Positions 53,693-63,710 of a stretch of 64,000 nt of DNA are shown piece after piece. The stretch lies in contig NZ_JAQBNR010000069.1 of the NCBI RefSeq assembly GCF_028288465.1, positions 86,648-150,647 of the forward strand, read 5' to 3'. The notes under the pieces were generated by a model. It was not told the origin of the DNA. It searched no databases and saw only the letters and a list, made by a program, of their open reading frames with translations. A program made the translations under genes and the position numbers. The stretch is from Ferruginibacter sp. (GTDB taxonomy: Bacteria > Bacteroidota > Bacteroidia > Chitinophagales > Chitinophagaceae). Every line of letters begins with the position of its first letter. The stretch's first letter is position 1.

Positions 53693-53738
53693 CGGATGTG
53701 GTCTTTTAGCAACTTAATTTTACCCTGTAAAAATAATT

Positions 53739-54041
53739 ATGGTTCAGAAAAACGACAAAGCCCCGCATATTTTAAATACATCCGCGAATTTACTGGGAAT
53801 TTGCTTTTTAGTACTCACTTCTTTAAAAGTTTTAAAATTAAGCGAAACTACCTTTATCGATGAATGTACTTCCGTCGCAACCATCCTTTTTATGAGCAGC
53901 AGCGTACTCTCTTTTCTTTCCATTCGCAGCAATACTTCAAGGTCAGGCCGTTATGAAAGTATTGCTGATATTATATTTCTATGCGGTTTAATTTGCCTGT
54001 TCATTACTATTATGATGGTAACATTTAACTTCATAAAATGA
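53739..54041 (+). CDS. small membrane protein of unknown function
   Basis: A 100-aa protein with three predicted membrane helices (about residues 17-33, 45-62 and 74-98), a short polar N-terminus and a serine/arginine-rich loop. I recognise no family. It lies alone between divergent gal genes and convergent mutL, with an 8-bp gap to the mutL end. The coding quality is fair but there is no independent support. Confidence 0.6.
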   Translation: MVQKNDKAPHILNTSANLLGICFLVLTSLKVLKLSETTFIDECTSVATILFMSSSVLSFLSIRSNTSRSGRYESIADIIFLCGLICLFITIMMVTFNFIK

Positions 54042-54049
54042 GTTCGCGA

Positions 54050-55915
54050 CTACCTGCCAAACATTTTATCGAGTTCATATTTTTTAAATGAGGTATAAGT
54101 TGGTTTGCCGTTGGGGGTAATGTTGGGTGCCATGCAGGCAAATAAATCTTCCACCAGCATTTTCATTTCTTTTTGAGAAAGCGCTGTGCCACCTTTAACG
54201 GCCTGCTGCCATGCAAGCGAACGGAATAATTTTTCTCTTTTGCTGTATTTTAAATCGGCGCTGAAGTGTTTAAACTGTTCCAGCATTTTTTCTATCGCCA
54301 TCTTTTCGTTGCCCTGATCAACATCGGCGGGCGTTCCCTGTATTACAAAAGTGTTATTACCAAAGGGTTCCAGGTGATAGCCGAGTAAATGCAATTCCGG
54401 CAATAGTTCCGTTACAATCACCACGTCCATAGCTGTTAATTCCATCGTGATGGGAAAAAGATTTTGCTGAATAGCAATGGGCTTTCCTTCTACTGCTTTA
54501 ATAAAACGCTCGTACAAAATTCTTTCATGTGCATTTTGCTGATGAATCACCATAAAGCCGGCATCATTTTGTACAACTATGTATGTATTGTGCAACTGCG
54601 TTAAATGCTCCAGCGACATGGCCGGTTGCGATATAAAAGATTGCAGACTTACAAAACCAGGATCCCTGTTGATGATGGGTTCTATAATTTCACTTTCTGT
54701 GGTAGCATTTAAAATACCGGACTCCCCCTTTGCAGGCTCATACAAATCTTTCCAATGCTTTAACTCACTTTTATTTTCAATAAAGTGCGCCTGATTTTTT
54801 TGCGTAAATGTATTATACAAAGAAGAGGAAGCTGCCGAAGATTTCCTTTCATCTGTAAAAGGTTTGGTTACTGCATCCAAATGTTGAATAGATGAATCCA
54901 GTTCGAAATCAAGCGTTGGGGTAATGCTGAATTGCGCCAGTGCATGTTTGACCGCACTCTTTACAAAAGCATATACAATCTTTTCATCTTCAAATTTTAT
55001 TTCCTGTTTGGTAGGATGTACATTGATATCAATTTGGGCCGGATCCAGATCTATGAATAGTGTGTACATCGGGAAACTGTCTTTTGCAATCATTTCGTCG
55101 AAAGCACCCATTACCGCATGGTTGAGATAAGCGCTTTTTATAAAACGATTGTTCACAAAAAAGTACTGATCGCCCCTGGTTTTTTTGGCGGTTTCGGGCT
55201 TGCCTACAAAACCATAAATATTCATGTAGTCACTTTGTTCCTGAACGCTGACCAGTTTGGCATTGTAGCTGTTGCCGAGTATCTGTACAATACGTTGTTT
55301 CAGCGTACCGCTTTCAAGGTGAAATACCTGTTGACCGTTACTGGTAAGCGAGAAAAAGATGGCCGGAAAAGCCATGGATACACGAATAAATTCATCTACA
55401 ATATGGCGAAGTTCTGATGGATTGCTTTTTAAAAAATTTCGCCTGGCGGGCACATTAAAAAACAGGTTTTTCATGGCAATGCTGGTGCCCTGCTGCATGG
55501 CGACAGGCTCCTGTTTTTTTACCACACTGTTATCAATTTCGATACAGGTGCCGGTAATATCTTCCGCTTTTTTCGACTTCAGCTCCACCTGCGAAACGGC
55601 CGCAATACTTGCCAGCGCCTCTCCCCTGAAACCCATTGTTTTAATATGAAACAGGTCGTCTATATTTTTTATTTTAGAAGTCGCATGTCTCTCAAAACTC
55701 ATCCTGGCATCGGTTTCGCTCATGCCTTTGCCGTTATCAATTACCTGTATCAATGCCTTACCTGCATCATTAACGATGAGTTTAATTTCAGTGGCGCCTG
55801 CATCTACGGCATTTTCCAGCAGTTCTTTTACAGCACTGGCCGGCCGCTGAATTACTTCACCTGCCGCAATCTGGTTGGCAATATTATCGGGTAATAACTG
55901 AATAATGTCGGGCAA
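54050..55915 (-). CDS. mutL: DNA mismatch repair protein MutL
   Basis: A 621-aa MutL. The N-terminal GHKL ATPase has IANQIAAGEVIQRPASAVKELLENA, DNGKGM and GFRGEALASI. The C-terminal dimerisation domain contains QQNLFP (54452-54469), at the place where MutL proteins dock on the sliding clamp. The start is set at TTG 55915: it is preceded by AAAGGAG at 5 bp, matches the family start (PDIIQLLP), and removes an overlap with the upstream gene. It passes mismatch recognition from MutS to downstream excision. Confidence 0.94.
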   Translation of the reverse strand: MPDIIQLLPDNIANQIAAGEVIQRPASAVKELLENAVDAGATEIKLIVNDAGKALIQVIDNGKGMSETDARMSFERHATSKIKNIDDLFHIKTMGFRGEALASIAAVSQVELKSKKAEDITGTCIEIDNSVVKKQEPVAMQQGTSIAMKNLFFNVPARRNFLKSNPSELRHIVDEFIRVSMAFPAIFFSLTSNGQQVFHLESGTLKQRIVQILGNSYNAKLVSVQEQSDYMNIYGFVGKPETAKKTRGDQYFFVNNRFIKSAYLNHAVMGAFDEMIAKDSFPMYTLFIDLDPAQIDINVHPTKQEIKFEDEKIVYAFVKSAVKHALAQFSITPTLDFELDSSIQHLDAVTKPFTDERKSSAASSSLYNTFTQKNQAHFIENKSELKHWKDLYEPAKGESGILNATTESEIIEPIINRDPGFVSLQSFISQPAMSLEHLTQLHNTYIVVQNDAGFMVIHQQNAHERILYERFIKAVEGKPIAIQQNLFPITMELTAMDVVIVTELLPELHLLGYHLEPFGNNTFVIQGTPADVDQGNEKMAIEKMLEQFKHFSADLKYSKREKLFRSLAWQQAVKGGTALSQKEMKMLVEDLFACMAPNITPNGKPTYTSFKKYELDKMFGR

Positions 55916-55962
55916 AATTTCTCCTTTGTTTTGAGGCAAATTTACGTAGATATTGGTTGGTG

Positions 55963-56505
55963 TTAATCCCAAATATCCAAAAGCGGCCCAGCCGCTGTAC
56001 AGTTGTCTTCAAAATGAAATGAATACGTATCCGGATTAATGGCCACCGGTTCATATTGGCTATTTATAAATTGATATACCTCAATTTTTTGAAACTGCGG
56101 ATCAACAATCAGGTAGTATTTTACCTTTTGTAATTGATATATTTCCATTTTTTCATTTCTATCTTTAGAAGCTGTTGCGGGGGAAAGAATCTCTGCAACC
56201 AGCACCGGGGGGAAGTCAAGAAATTTTTTTTCTATCTTATCGCAAACGATTAACACGTCGGGTTGAACAACGGTATTATCATTTATTTTCCAGTCAATCG
56301 GCAAGTATACTTTACAATTTTCGCAGCGACTGTTTTTTATAACTTCTTTAAGCAACGAGTATAGGTTGCCATTTACACTCTGATGCTGCGGTACCGGTGC
56401 CGGACTCATAGCATAAGGCATCCCTTCAATCAATTCCCAGTTTCCTTCCCACTGGCAATAATCTTCATAAGTATAATGAGGGCGGTATCTTTCTGCAATT
56501 GACAT
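55963..56505 (-). CDS. Uma2 family protein (DUF820, restriction-endonuclease fold)
   Basis: A 180-aa PD-(D/E)XK-fold protein of the Uma2/DUF820 family. The typical core is present: WELIEGMPYAMSPAP, VQPDVLIVC and PPVLVAEILSPAT with the acidic residues, followed by YLIVDP. The family is abundant in some bacteria, and its cellular role is unclear. It is 47 bp upstream of the revised mutL start on the same strand, so a shared transcript is possible. Confidence 0.85.
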   Translation of the reverse strand: MSIAERYRPHYTYEDYCQWEGNWELIEGMPYAMSPAPVPQHQSVNGNLYSLLKEVIKNSRCENCKVYLPIDWKINDNTVVQPDVLIVCDKIEKKFLDFPPVLVAEILSPATASKDRNEKMEIYQLQKVKYYLIVDPQFQKIEVYQFINSQYEPVAINPDTYSFHFEDNCTAAGPLLDIWD

Positions 56506-56580
56506 GGCATAAAGTTAAAAATTTTTTCCGACCCCATCTCTATTGAAATGTGCTTAAATTGTGTTGTATATCTTTTATTT

Positions 56581-59529
56581 ATGAAAAAATTGTATTGGCT
56601 GTTTTTCCTTTTACAGGGAATTTTTTTTGTGGCGAAAGCACAAACTTTTAAAAACAATCATGTAGCTGCAAGTGCCTGGGCCGACAGTGTTTATAACAGC
56701 CTGAATCCCGATCAACGCATTGCTCAATTAATGGTATTGCGTTTATCTGCCTACGATTTTAAAACCAAAACTCCCATTTATTATGACAGTGCCGTTGCGG
56801 AGGCCGTCAAAAAATACAACGTTGGTGGTATATGCCCGTTCCAGGGTAATCCGGTGCAATTGGCTACCATCATCAATCATTTACAAAGTATAGCCACAAC
56901 GCCATTGATGACCTGCATCGATGCGGAATGGGGCATCGGCATGCGCCTGTTTGACAGTGTGGCCCCATTGCACCACCAGATGATGCTGGGCGCCATGCAG
57001 GATGCATCCATCGTTTACAAATACGGGCAAATAGTGGCCGAACAATGCAAGCGTTTAGGCATCAACGTAAACTACGCTCCGGTGGTTGATATCAATAATA
57101 ACCCTAACAACCCTGTGATCAACGACCGCAGTTTTGGAGAAGATAAATACAAGGTGGCCCTCTTCGGCACAAAATACATGCAGGGTTTGCAGGATGCCGG
57201 TGTGATGGCCTGCGCCAAACATTTTCCCGGCCATGGTGATGTTTCAGTTGACTCCCATTTAGACTTACCGGTGATCAATAAAACGATGGCGCAATTAGAT
57301 TCACTGGAGTTGTATCCTTTTCGGGAAGTTTTTAAAGCGGGCATCGGCAGTGTGATGATTGCCCATTTATACATTCCTGCAATTGACAGCACCCCCAACA
57401 GGGCGAGTTCCATCTCTCTAAAAAACGTAACCGGACTGATGCGTAACGAAATTGGTTACCAGGGATTGACTTTTACAGATGCGTTGGAAATGCAGGGTGT
57501 GCAAAAATATTTTCCTGGCGGAGAAGCATCTGTGCAATCTCTGATAGCAGGCAATGATATGTTGTGCCTGCCAGGCAACGTTGATTCAACCATACAAAAA
57601 ATAAAGGAAGCCATCAGCAATAAACAATTGAGCTGGGATGATATTGAATTGCATTGCAAACGGGTGTTGCTGGCAAAATACCGTTATGGCCCGCAACATT
57701 TTGAGCCGGTAAACACAGTGAATATTACAGCAGATTTAAATAAAGATGTGCCTGCGATGAAAAAACTGGTTGCAGAAAACGCACTCACCTTGTTAAATAA
57801 AACGGGCAACGATTTTTTTCCATTAAAGACTGATGCTAAAAATGGCGGTGCAGACATCGCCTATGTGGGTATCGGCATTAATACTGACAATGCGTTTGCC
57901 AAAAGAATGCGTAGCGACTACAATGCTGCTGTGTTTTATTTTGATTACAAGGCCGATCCTATAAGGATTTTATCGATGGTGGAGTTGATAAAAAAAAGGT
58001 ACAAAAAGGTAGTGATTGGCATTCACAATTACAGCCGCAGACCTGCCAATAATTTTGGCTTACCTGCTTCTGCCATTGAACTGGCAACGCAGTTACAAAA
58101 TGAAACCAATTGCATGAGTATTGTTTTCGGTAATCCATATGCCATTAAAAATTTCTGCGCAGCAAAAAATATAGTTGCCTGTTATGAAGATGATGAATAC
58201 ACCGAAAATGCAGTCGCTGATTTTTTGCAGGGTAAGATAGATGCCAAAGGAAAGTTGCCTGTTACCGTGTGCGAAGCGTACCCGTTTGGAAGTGGCGTTA
58301 TGACGGCTGTAAAGATATTGCCTGCTGTGAGTCCGGCCGTAGTTGGTCTTGACAGCGTGCAGTTAACCAGCATTGATTCAATCGCCAACAATGCCATCAG
58401 CAAAGGCGCCACACCTGGTTGCGTGGTCCTGGTTGTTAAAGACGGAAAAGTCGCTTACCAAAAAGCATTCGGTCATTATAATTATGATGATCCAACACCC
58501 GTAACAACCGAGTCCGTTTATGACATGGCTTCAGTTACAAAGATCTGCGCTACCACAATTTCCATCATGCGCCTGTATGAGCAGGGGAAAATTAACTTGA
58601 AAAAAGAACTGGGCGATTACCTGCCCATGGTAAGAGGAAGCAATAAAGAACATCTTTTAATTGAAAATATTTTATTACACCAGGCCGGCCTGGTGGCGTA
58701 TATACCTTTTTACCGGCAGGCAATTGATACGGTTACCGGTATCCCTGATCCAGCTTATTTTGCTCATCAGCAAAGTGATTCTTTCAGCGTACGGGTTGCC
58801 GATAATTTGTTTATGCGCAATGCATACAGGGACACGATGTACAACAAAATTTTAAGAAGCCCGCTTGGCCCAACGGGCAACTATATTTACAGCGACAATG
58901 ATTTTATTTTTTTAGGCAAAGTAGTAGAAGCACTAAGCGGCTTACCCTTAAACGAGTATGTAAAAAAAGAATTTTACCAGCCACTTGGTTTAAGCGCTGC
59001 CGGCTTTATACCAAGAGACCGCCTGCCATTGAACCGAATCGCCCCTACTGAAAATGAAAAAGTTTTTCGCATGGAACTGATTCGCGGCGATGTGCATGAT
59101 CCCGGTGCTGCTATGTTTGGTGGCGTTGCAGGTCATGCAGGTTTGTTCAGCTCAGCATACGACATCGCCGTTATTATGCAAATGCTGATGAATGGCGGTG
59201 AAATAAACGGCACCCGTTATTTCAAAAAATCAACAGTGGATTTGTTTACGGCTTATCACAGTAAAATCAGCCGCCGTGGACTTGGATTTGATAAACCAGA
59301 AAAAGACAACGCTACCCGCCCGGAACCTTATCCCTGCTTAAGTGCATCGCCTCTCACCTTCGGCCACACCGGTTTTACGGGAACCTGTACCTGGGCCGAT
59401 CCTGCAAAGAAGCTGGTGTTTGTATTTTTAAGTAACCGCGTTACGCCGGTGGGAGATAATCCTTTGCTGGGAAAAATGAATGTGCGACCTACTATTCATG
59501 AGGCAATTTATAAAGCAATGACACATTGA
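56581..59529 (+). CDS. secreted GH3 (NagZ-like) glycosidase fused to a serine beta-lactamase-like domain
   Basis: A 982-aa protein with a signal peptide (first about 21 residues, ending VAKAQ). The N-terminal GH3 domain has the NagZ-type acid/base loop KHFPGHGDVSVDSH and the nucleophile in FTDALEMQG. A GH3 C-terminal domain follows. From about residue 610 there is a beta-lactamase/transpeptidase-like domain with SVTK, the YSDND block and HTGFTG. The combination suggests peptidoglycan or amino-sugar turnover in the periplasm. The start at 56581 is chosen because the signal peptide begins there. Confidence 0.9.
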   Translation: MKKLYWLFFLLQGIFFVAKAQTFKNNHVAASAWADSVYNSLNPDQRIAQLMVLRLSAYDFKTKTPIYYDSAVAEAVKKYNVGGICPFQGNPVQLATIINHLQSIATTPLMTCIDAEWGIGMRLFDSVAPLHHQMMLGAMQDASIVYKYGQIVAEQCKRLGINVNYAPVVDINNNPNNPVINDRSFGEDKYKVALFGTKYMQGLQDAGVMACAKHFPGHGDVSVDSHLDLPVINKTMAQLDSLELYPFREVFKAGIGSVMIAHLYIPAIDSTPNRASSISLKNVTGLMRNEIGYQGLTFTDALEMQGVQKYFPGGEASVQSLIAGNDMLCLPGNVDSTIQKIKEAISNKQLSWDDIELHCKRVLLAKYRYGPQHFEPVNTVNITADLNKDVPAMKKLVAENALTLLNKTGNDFFPLKTDAKNGGADIAYVGIGINTDNAFAKRMRSDYNAAVFYFDYKADPIRILSMVELIKKRYKKVVIGIHNYSRRPANNFGLPASAIELATQLQNETNCMSIVFGNPYAIKNFCAAKNIVACYEDDEYTENAVADFLQGKIDAKGKLPVTVCEAYPFGSGVMTAVKILPAVSPAVVGLDSVQLTSIDSIANNAISKGATPGCVVLVVKDGKVAYQKAFGHYNYDDPTPVTTESVYDMASVTKICATTISIMRLYEQGKINLKKELGDYLPMVRGSNKEHLLIENILLHQAGLVAYIPFYRQAIDTVTGIPDPAYFAHQQSDSFSVRVADNLFMRNAYRDTMYNKILRSPLGPTGNYIYSDNDFIFLGKVVEALSGLPLNEYVKKEFYQPLGLSAAGFIPRDRLPLNRIAPTENEKVFRMELIRGDVHDPGAAMFGGVAGHAGLFSSAYDIAVIMQMLMNGGEINGTRYFKKSTVDLFTAYHSKISRRGLGFDKPEKDNATRPEPYPCLSASPLTFGHTGFTGTCTWADPAKKLVFVFLSNRVTPVGDNPLLGKMNVRPTIHEAIYKAMTH

Positions 59530-59564
59530 TTTTTTGGGTAGCCCAAAGGCGCCACCCGCAATCA

Positions 59565-59816
59565 TTAATCTGTAATTTCATCAGAACTTTGCGGCAGGTG
59601 ATCGTATTCGCCTTTCAACGCGTACCATCCAAAAATAAACAAGCCAATGGCGATTGGTGTAAAAATTCCAATGATGATAAGCCAGGGAACCGGCTTGTTA
59701 ATATCTTTTGTACCAGTGGCACTAATGTTATGAATGGCACCTGTAACCAAAAAATATATCACTAAGGGTGCAATCAGCATCCAAGCAATTCCCATCATTT
59801 TTTTTAATTGATTCAT
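59565..59816 (-). CDS. small two-helix membrane protein beside the transporter gene
   Basis: An 83-aa protein with two membrane helices (about residues 9-30 and 43-67) and an acidic C-terminal tail. It is 85 bp downstream of the MHS transporter gene on the same strand. I recall similar small proteins next to such transporters in Bacteroidota but cannot confirm a family. It may be an accessory subunit of the transporter. Confidence 0.65.
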   Translation of the reverse strand: MNQLKKMMGIAWMLIAPLVIYFLVTGAIHNISATGTKDINKPVPWLIIIGIFTPIAIGLFIFGWYALKGEYDHLPQSSDEITD

Positions 59817-59901
59817 ATAAAAATTTTAATCTTTCCTTTTTTTAATTGAGAGCATATGCGCAATAGTACCTTGTAAAAAGATACCTTTCCATGCAAGCAT
59901 T

Positions 59902-61464
59902 TTAATCATTTACATTTTTATCTGCCATATTGCTCAAATACAACGCACCAATTACAAAACACAATGCAGCCACACCGATCGGGTACCAAAGTCCTACCAA
60001 TGGATCGCTTGTAAAAGTGGTTGACAACAATGTGGCAATAAAAGGCACCAATCCGCCAAAAACACCATTTCCTATATGATAAGGCAAACTCATAGATGTG
60101 TACCGGATTTTTGTGGGGAACAATTCAACCAGGAAAGCCGCAACAGGTCCATACACCATCGTTACAAAAATGATCATTATCCAGACTAAAAAAATGAACT
60201 TCCATTTGAGAGAAGCTGGCAAAATTTTATCGGCATATACAGGCTTAGTATCGGATTTAAAGGAAGAAGAAAAACCGTCAATTCCCTTAAAAATCGAGTC
60301 GGATGAAATACGGGTAAACTTTGTATCGCCGTTAAACACTAACACTTTTTTTGTTTGAACAATTACTACTGAGGCTGCAGACTTATTAATTGTATCTCTC
60401 TTTACGAAAGGATTTTTTGACGGTTGCTCTGCGATTTTTTCTTGTTGTGCCATCCAAACTTTGGCATCAGCATCTTTCAGCATCGTTCCAAATATCGGTC
60501 TGTAAAAAATTACGCCCAGCAGCATCCCCGTCAGCATAATCCATTTCCTTCCAAACCGGTCACTCAGCCACCCGAAAAAAACAAAGAACGGCGTAGCAAG
60601 CGCAATGCCCCAAAGCAAAATTTCCCTGTTTTGCATAAACTCAATCTTCACTGTGTTTTCTAAAAATGATTGCGCATAAAACTGCCCCGTGTACCAAATA
60701 ACTCCCTGTCCCATTACAGCGCCAAATAATGCCAGCAATACCATTTTAAAATTTCCCTTATGGCCGAAACTTTCTTTCAGCGGATTGATGGAAGTTTTCT
60801 TTTCTGCTTTCAGTTTTGCAAAAACAGGTGATTCATTCATGCGCATGCGGATGTAGATAGACACCCCCACCAGCAAAATGGATAGCCAGAAAGGATACCG
60901 CCACCCGCCCCACTCTGCACTAAAAGATGCATCAGTCATATTACCCTTTACGGCCATAATTACGCCCAGCGCAACAAACAAACCGAGCGTTGCCGTGGTT
61001 TGGATCCAGGCAGTAAAGTAGCCGCGCCTGCCCTCAGGAGCATGTTCCGCTACATAAGTAGCAGCTCCGCCATATTCTCCTCCCAGTGCCAGGCCCTGTA
61101 TTAACCTTAGCAACAATACCAACAGCGGGGCCGCAATGCCAATACTTTTGTAACCGGGTATCAAACCTATTAAAAAAGTTGAGCCTCCCATTAATACAAG
61201 GGTTAATAAAAATGTATATTTTCTTCCGATCAAATCACCCAATCTTCCAAACACCAGCGCACCGAAAGGACGTACTAAAAATCCGGCAGCAAAAATGGCG
61301 AGCGTGCTGAGTAAGGCTGCTGTATCATTTCCTTCCGGAAAAAATTGTGCTGAAATGGTTTTTGCCAGCATGCCGAAAATATAGAAATCATACCATTCAA
61401 TTAAAGTGCCCAATGAAGAAGAAAAGATTACCTTGTTGATTCCTTTAGTAGTAGTAACAGCCAT
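59902..61464 (-). CDS. MFS transporter, metabolite:H+ symporter (MHS) type
   Basis: A 520-aa major-facilitator protein with 12 helices. The N-terminal GTLIEWYDFYIFG, the loop GRLGDLIGRKYT and WLSDRFGRKWIM are MHS/ProP-type signatures. An unusual polar insertion of about 90 residues lies in the second half between GTMLKDADAK and WKFIFLVWIM. Substrates in the family are carboxylates and osmolytes. It is divergent from acetyl-CoA synthetase, which suggests uptake of acetate or a related acid. Confidence 0.88.
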   Translation of the reverse strand: MAVTTTKGINKVIFSSSLGTLIEWYDFYIFGMLAKTISAQFFPEGNDTAALLSTLAIFAAGFLVRPFGALVFGRLGDLIGRKYTFLLTLVLMGGSTFLIGLIPGYKSIGIAAPLLVLLLRLIQGLALGGEYGGAATYVAEHAPEGRRGYFTAWIQTTATLGLFVALGVIMAVKGNMTDASFSAEWGGWRYPFWLSILLVGVSIYIRMRMNESPVFAKLKAEKKTSINPLKESFGHKGNFKMVLLALFGAVMGQGVIWYTGQFYAQSFLENTVKIEFMQNREILLWGIALATPFFVFFGWLSDRFGRKWIMLTGMLLGVIFYRPIFGTMLKDADAKVWMAQQEKIAEQPSKNPFVKRDTINKSAASVVIVQTKKVLVFNGDTKFTRISSDSIFKGIDGFSSSFKSDTKPVYADKILPASLKWKFIFLVWIMIIFVTMVYGPVAAFLVELFPTKIRYTSMSLPYHIGNGVFGGLVPFIATLLSTTFTSDPLVGLWYPIGVAALCFVIGALYLSNMADKNVND

Positions 61465-61566
61465 GAAGAAGTATTAGAATTTTAGTCAATCGTTTGCCCT
61501 GTATAATTGACGTAAATATATTAATTTGGTGGCGAGTATTTGGAATAAATAATTAACAATCATTGC

Positions 61567-63504
61567 ATGTCATATCCTTATCAGATTAAAAGTTTAGCGC
61601 AATATCACGACGATTACAAAAAAAGTGCTGAAGATCCAGAAGCGTTTTGGGGCGACGTCGCTTCCAATTTTTACTGGCGTAAAAAGTGGGATAAAGTATT
61701 AGACTGGAATTTCACCGAACCAAAAATTGAATGGTTTAAAGGTGGTAAACTCAACATCACAGAAAATTGCATTGACCGTCACCTGGCAACGATGGCTGAT
61801 AAACCTGCCATTATATGGGAACCCAATAATCCCGAAGAAAGAGTACGCGTGGTAACTTATGCCCGCTTGCATAAAAGAGTTTGCCAGGTAGCACAAATGC
61901 TGGTAAACAACGGTGTAAAAAAAGGCGACCGCGTTTGTATCTATATGGGCATGGTGCCCGAACTGGCCTATGCTATACTGGGCTGTGCAAGAATTGGTGC
62001 TATCCATAGCGTGATCTTTGGCGGCTTTAGTGCACAAAGCATTGCAGACAGGTTGTATGATGCGCAGGCGGAATTTATCATTACGTGCGATGGTGCATTC
62101 CGTGGCGGAAAAGACATTCCTTTAAAAAGTGTGATTGATGATGCGTTGATTGGCAACAGAACGGTTAAAAGAGTGATTGTATATACCCGTACAAGAACTC
62201 CGGTATCCATGATAAAGGGAAGAGATGTTTGGTGGGAAGATGAAATGGATTATGCAGAAACGCAGGTTGAAAAAGATGGCAAAGTATTTTTTCCCGCAGA
62301 AGAAATGGATGCTGAAGATCCGCTGTTTATTTTATACACTTCAGGCAGTACCGGCAAACCAAAAGGCGTGGTTCACACTATTGCCGGCTACATGATTTGG
62401 ACAGCTTATACATTTGTAAATGTGTTTCAATACAACCCCGGTGATGTGCATTTTTGTACAGCAGATATCGGCTGGATTACCGGCCACAGTTATATAGTAT
62501 ACGGCCCACTGGCTGCAGGCGCAACTTCAATGATGTTTGAAGGCATCCCCTCCTGGCCCGACGCAGGACGCTTCTGGGAAATCGTACAGAAACATAAAGT
62601 GAACTGTATTTATACGGCTCCTACGGCTATCAGGAGCCTGATGAGTTATGGCACTGCACCGGTAGAGGGTAAAGATTTATCATCATTAAAAGTACTGGGC
62701 ACCGTAGGCGAACCCATCAACGAAGAAGCATGGCATTGGTACGATGAAAACATCGGCAAAAAAGCATGTCCTATTGTGGACACCTGGTGGCAGACCGAAA
62801 CTGGGGGTACTTTAATTAGTAACCTGGCAGGTGTAACGCCTGGCATACCAAGCTGGGCAAGTTTACCAATGCCTGGTGTACAACCTTTGCTGGTTGACGA
62901 GAGGGGTCATGAAATTACTGAAAAGGATGAGCACGGACACCTGAAAGGCAACCTTTGCATTAAGGCTCCCTGGCCGGGGATACTACGCACTACCTGGGGT
63001 GATCACGAACGCTGCCGTACCAATTATTTTGCAACCTATCCCGGCTTGTATTTTACAGGCGACGGGGCGTTGAAAGATGAAGATGGTAACTACCGCATTA
63101 CCGGCAGGGTAGATGATGTGTTAAACATCAGCGGTCACCGCATTGGTACCGCCGAAGTAGAGAATGCGATCAACATGCACTCCGGCGTGGTGGAAAGCGC
63201 TGTGGTAGGTTATCCGCATGATATCAAAGGGCAGGGCATTTATGCTTTTGTAATTTACAATGGTCATCATGGTGATGAAAACCTGCGCCGCCAGGATATT
63301 AGTTTGACTGTTTCAAAAATTATTGGCCCTATTGCCAAACCGGATAAAATTCAGTTTGTGACCGGACTGCCTAAAACAAGAAGTGGCAAAATCATGCGTC
63401 GCATCTTAAGAAAAATTGCTGAAGGAGAAATTGCTAACTTAGGCGATACCACCACGTTGCTGGATCCTGGTGTGGTAGATGAAATTAAGGATGGTAAATT
63501 GTAA
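61567..63504 (+). CDS. acs: acetyl-CoA synthetase
   Basis: A 645-aa AMP-forming acetate-CoA ligase of normal length. The ATP loop YTSGSTGKPKG, the acyl-binding WWQTETGG and the C-terminal KTRSGKIMRR with the acetylatable lysine are all present. It activates acetate to acetyl-CoA. A 102-bp divergent spacer separates it from the MHS transporter gene. A strong terminator follows. Confidence 0.96.
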   Translation: MSYPYQIKSLAQYHDDYKKSAEDPEAFWGDVASNFYWRKKWDKVLDWNFTEPKIEWFKGGKLNITENCIDRHLATMADKPAIIWEPNNPEERVRVVTYARLHKRVCQVAQMLVNNGVKKGDRVCIYMGMVPELAYAILGCARIGAIHSVIFGGFSAQSIADRLYDAQAEFIITCDGAFRGGKDIPLKSVIDDALIGNRTVKRVIVYTRTRTPVSMIKGRDVWWEDEMDYAETQVEKDGKVFFPAEEMDAEDPLFILYTSGSTGKPKGVVHTIAGYMIWTAYTFVNVFQYNPGDVHFCTADIGWITGHSYIVYGPLAAGATSMMFEGIPSWPDAGRFWEIVQKHKVNCIYTAPTAIRSLMSYGTAPVEGKDLSSLKVLGTVGEPINEEAWHWYDENIGKKACPIVDTWWQTETGGTLISNLAGVTPGIPSWASLPMPGVQPLLVDERGHEITEKDEHGHLKGNLCIKAPWPGILRTTWGDHERCRTNYFATYPGLYFTGDGALKDEDGNYRITGRVDDVLNISGHRIGTAEVENAINMHSGVVESAVVGYPHDIKGQGIYAFVIYNGHHGDENLRRQDISLTVSKIIGPIAKPDKIQFVTGLPKTRSGKIMRRILRKIAEGEIANLGDTTTLLDPGVVDEIKDGKL

Positions 63505-63540
63505 CATTCTATAGACTATTAATTGATTAAGCCATATAGA

Positions 63541-63574
63541 AAACCCCGGCAAGAACTTAGCAGTGCCGGGGTTT
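63541..63574 (+). terminator. rho-independent terminator after acs
   Basis: A perfect 11-bp stem (AAACCCCGGCA / TGCCGGGGTTT) with a 12-nt loop lies 37 bp after the acs stop, followed by ATATTTTT. The T tract on the other strand means it could also work for the leftward gene beyond. Confidence 0.88.
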
Positions 63575-63710
63575 ATATTTTTGGAAGTGTCTTCCAATAA
63601 TTTTAAAAACATCTCGGGAACAAAAGGAGTAATCCGTAAATTTATTTTTCTGCCGCTGTGTGTCGGAAACAATGCGTCACTAAAAATCATCATCAGGCCT
63701 GAACAATATT

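Noticed and set aside
63577..63597. A short inverted repeat TGGAAG-TGT-CTTCCA after the acs terminator.
   Set aside because: The stem is only six base pairs and neither strand has a T tract directly after it, so it is not convincing as a terminator.
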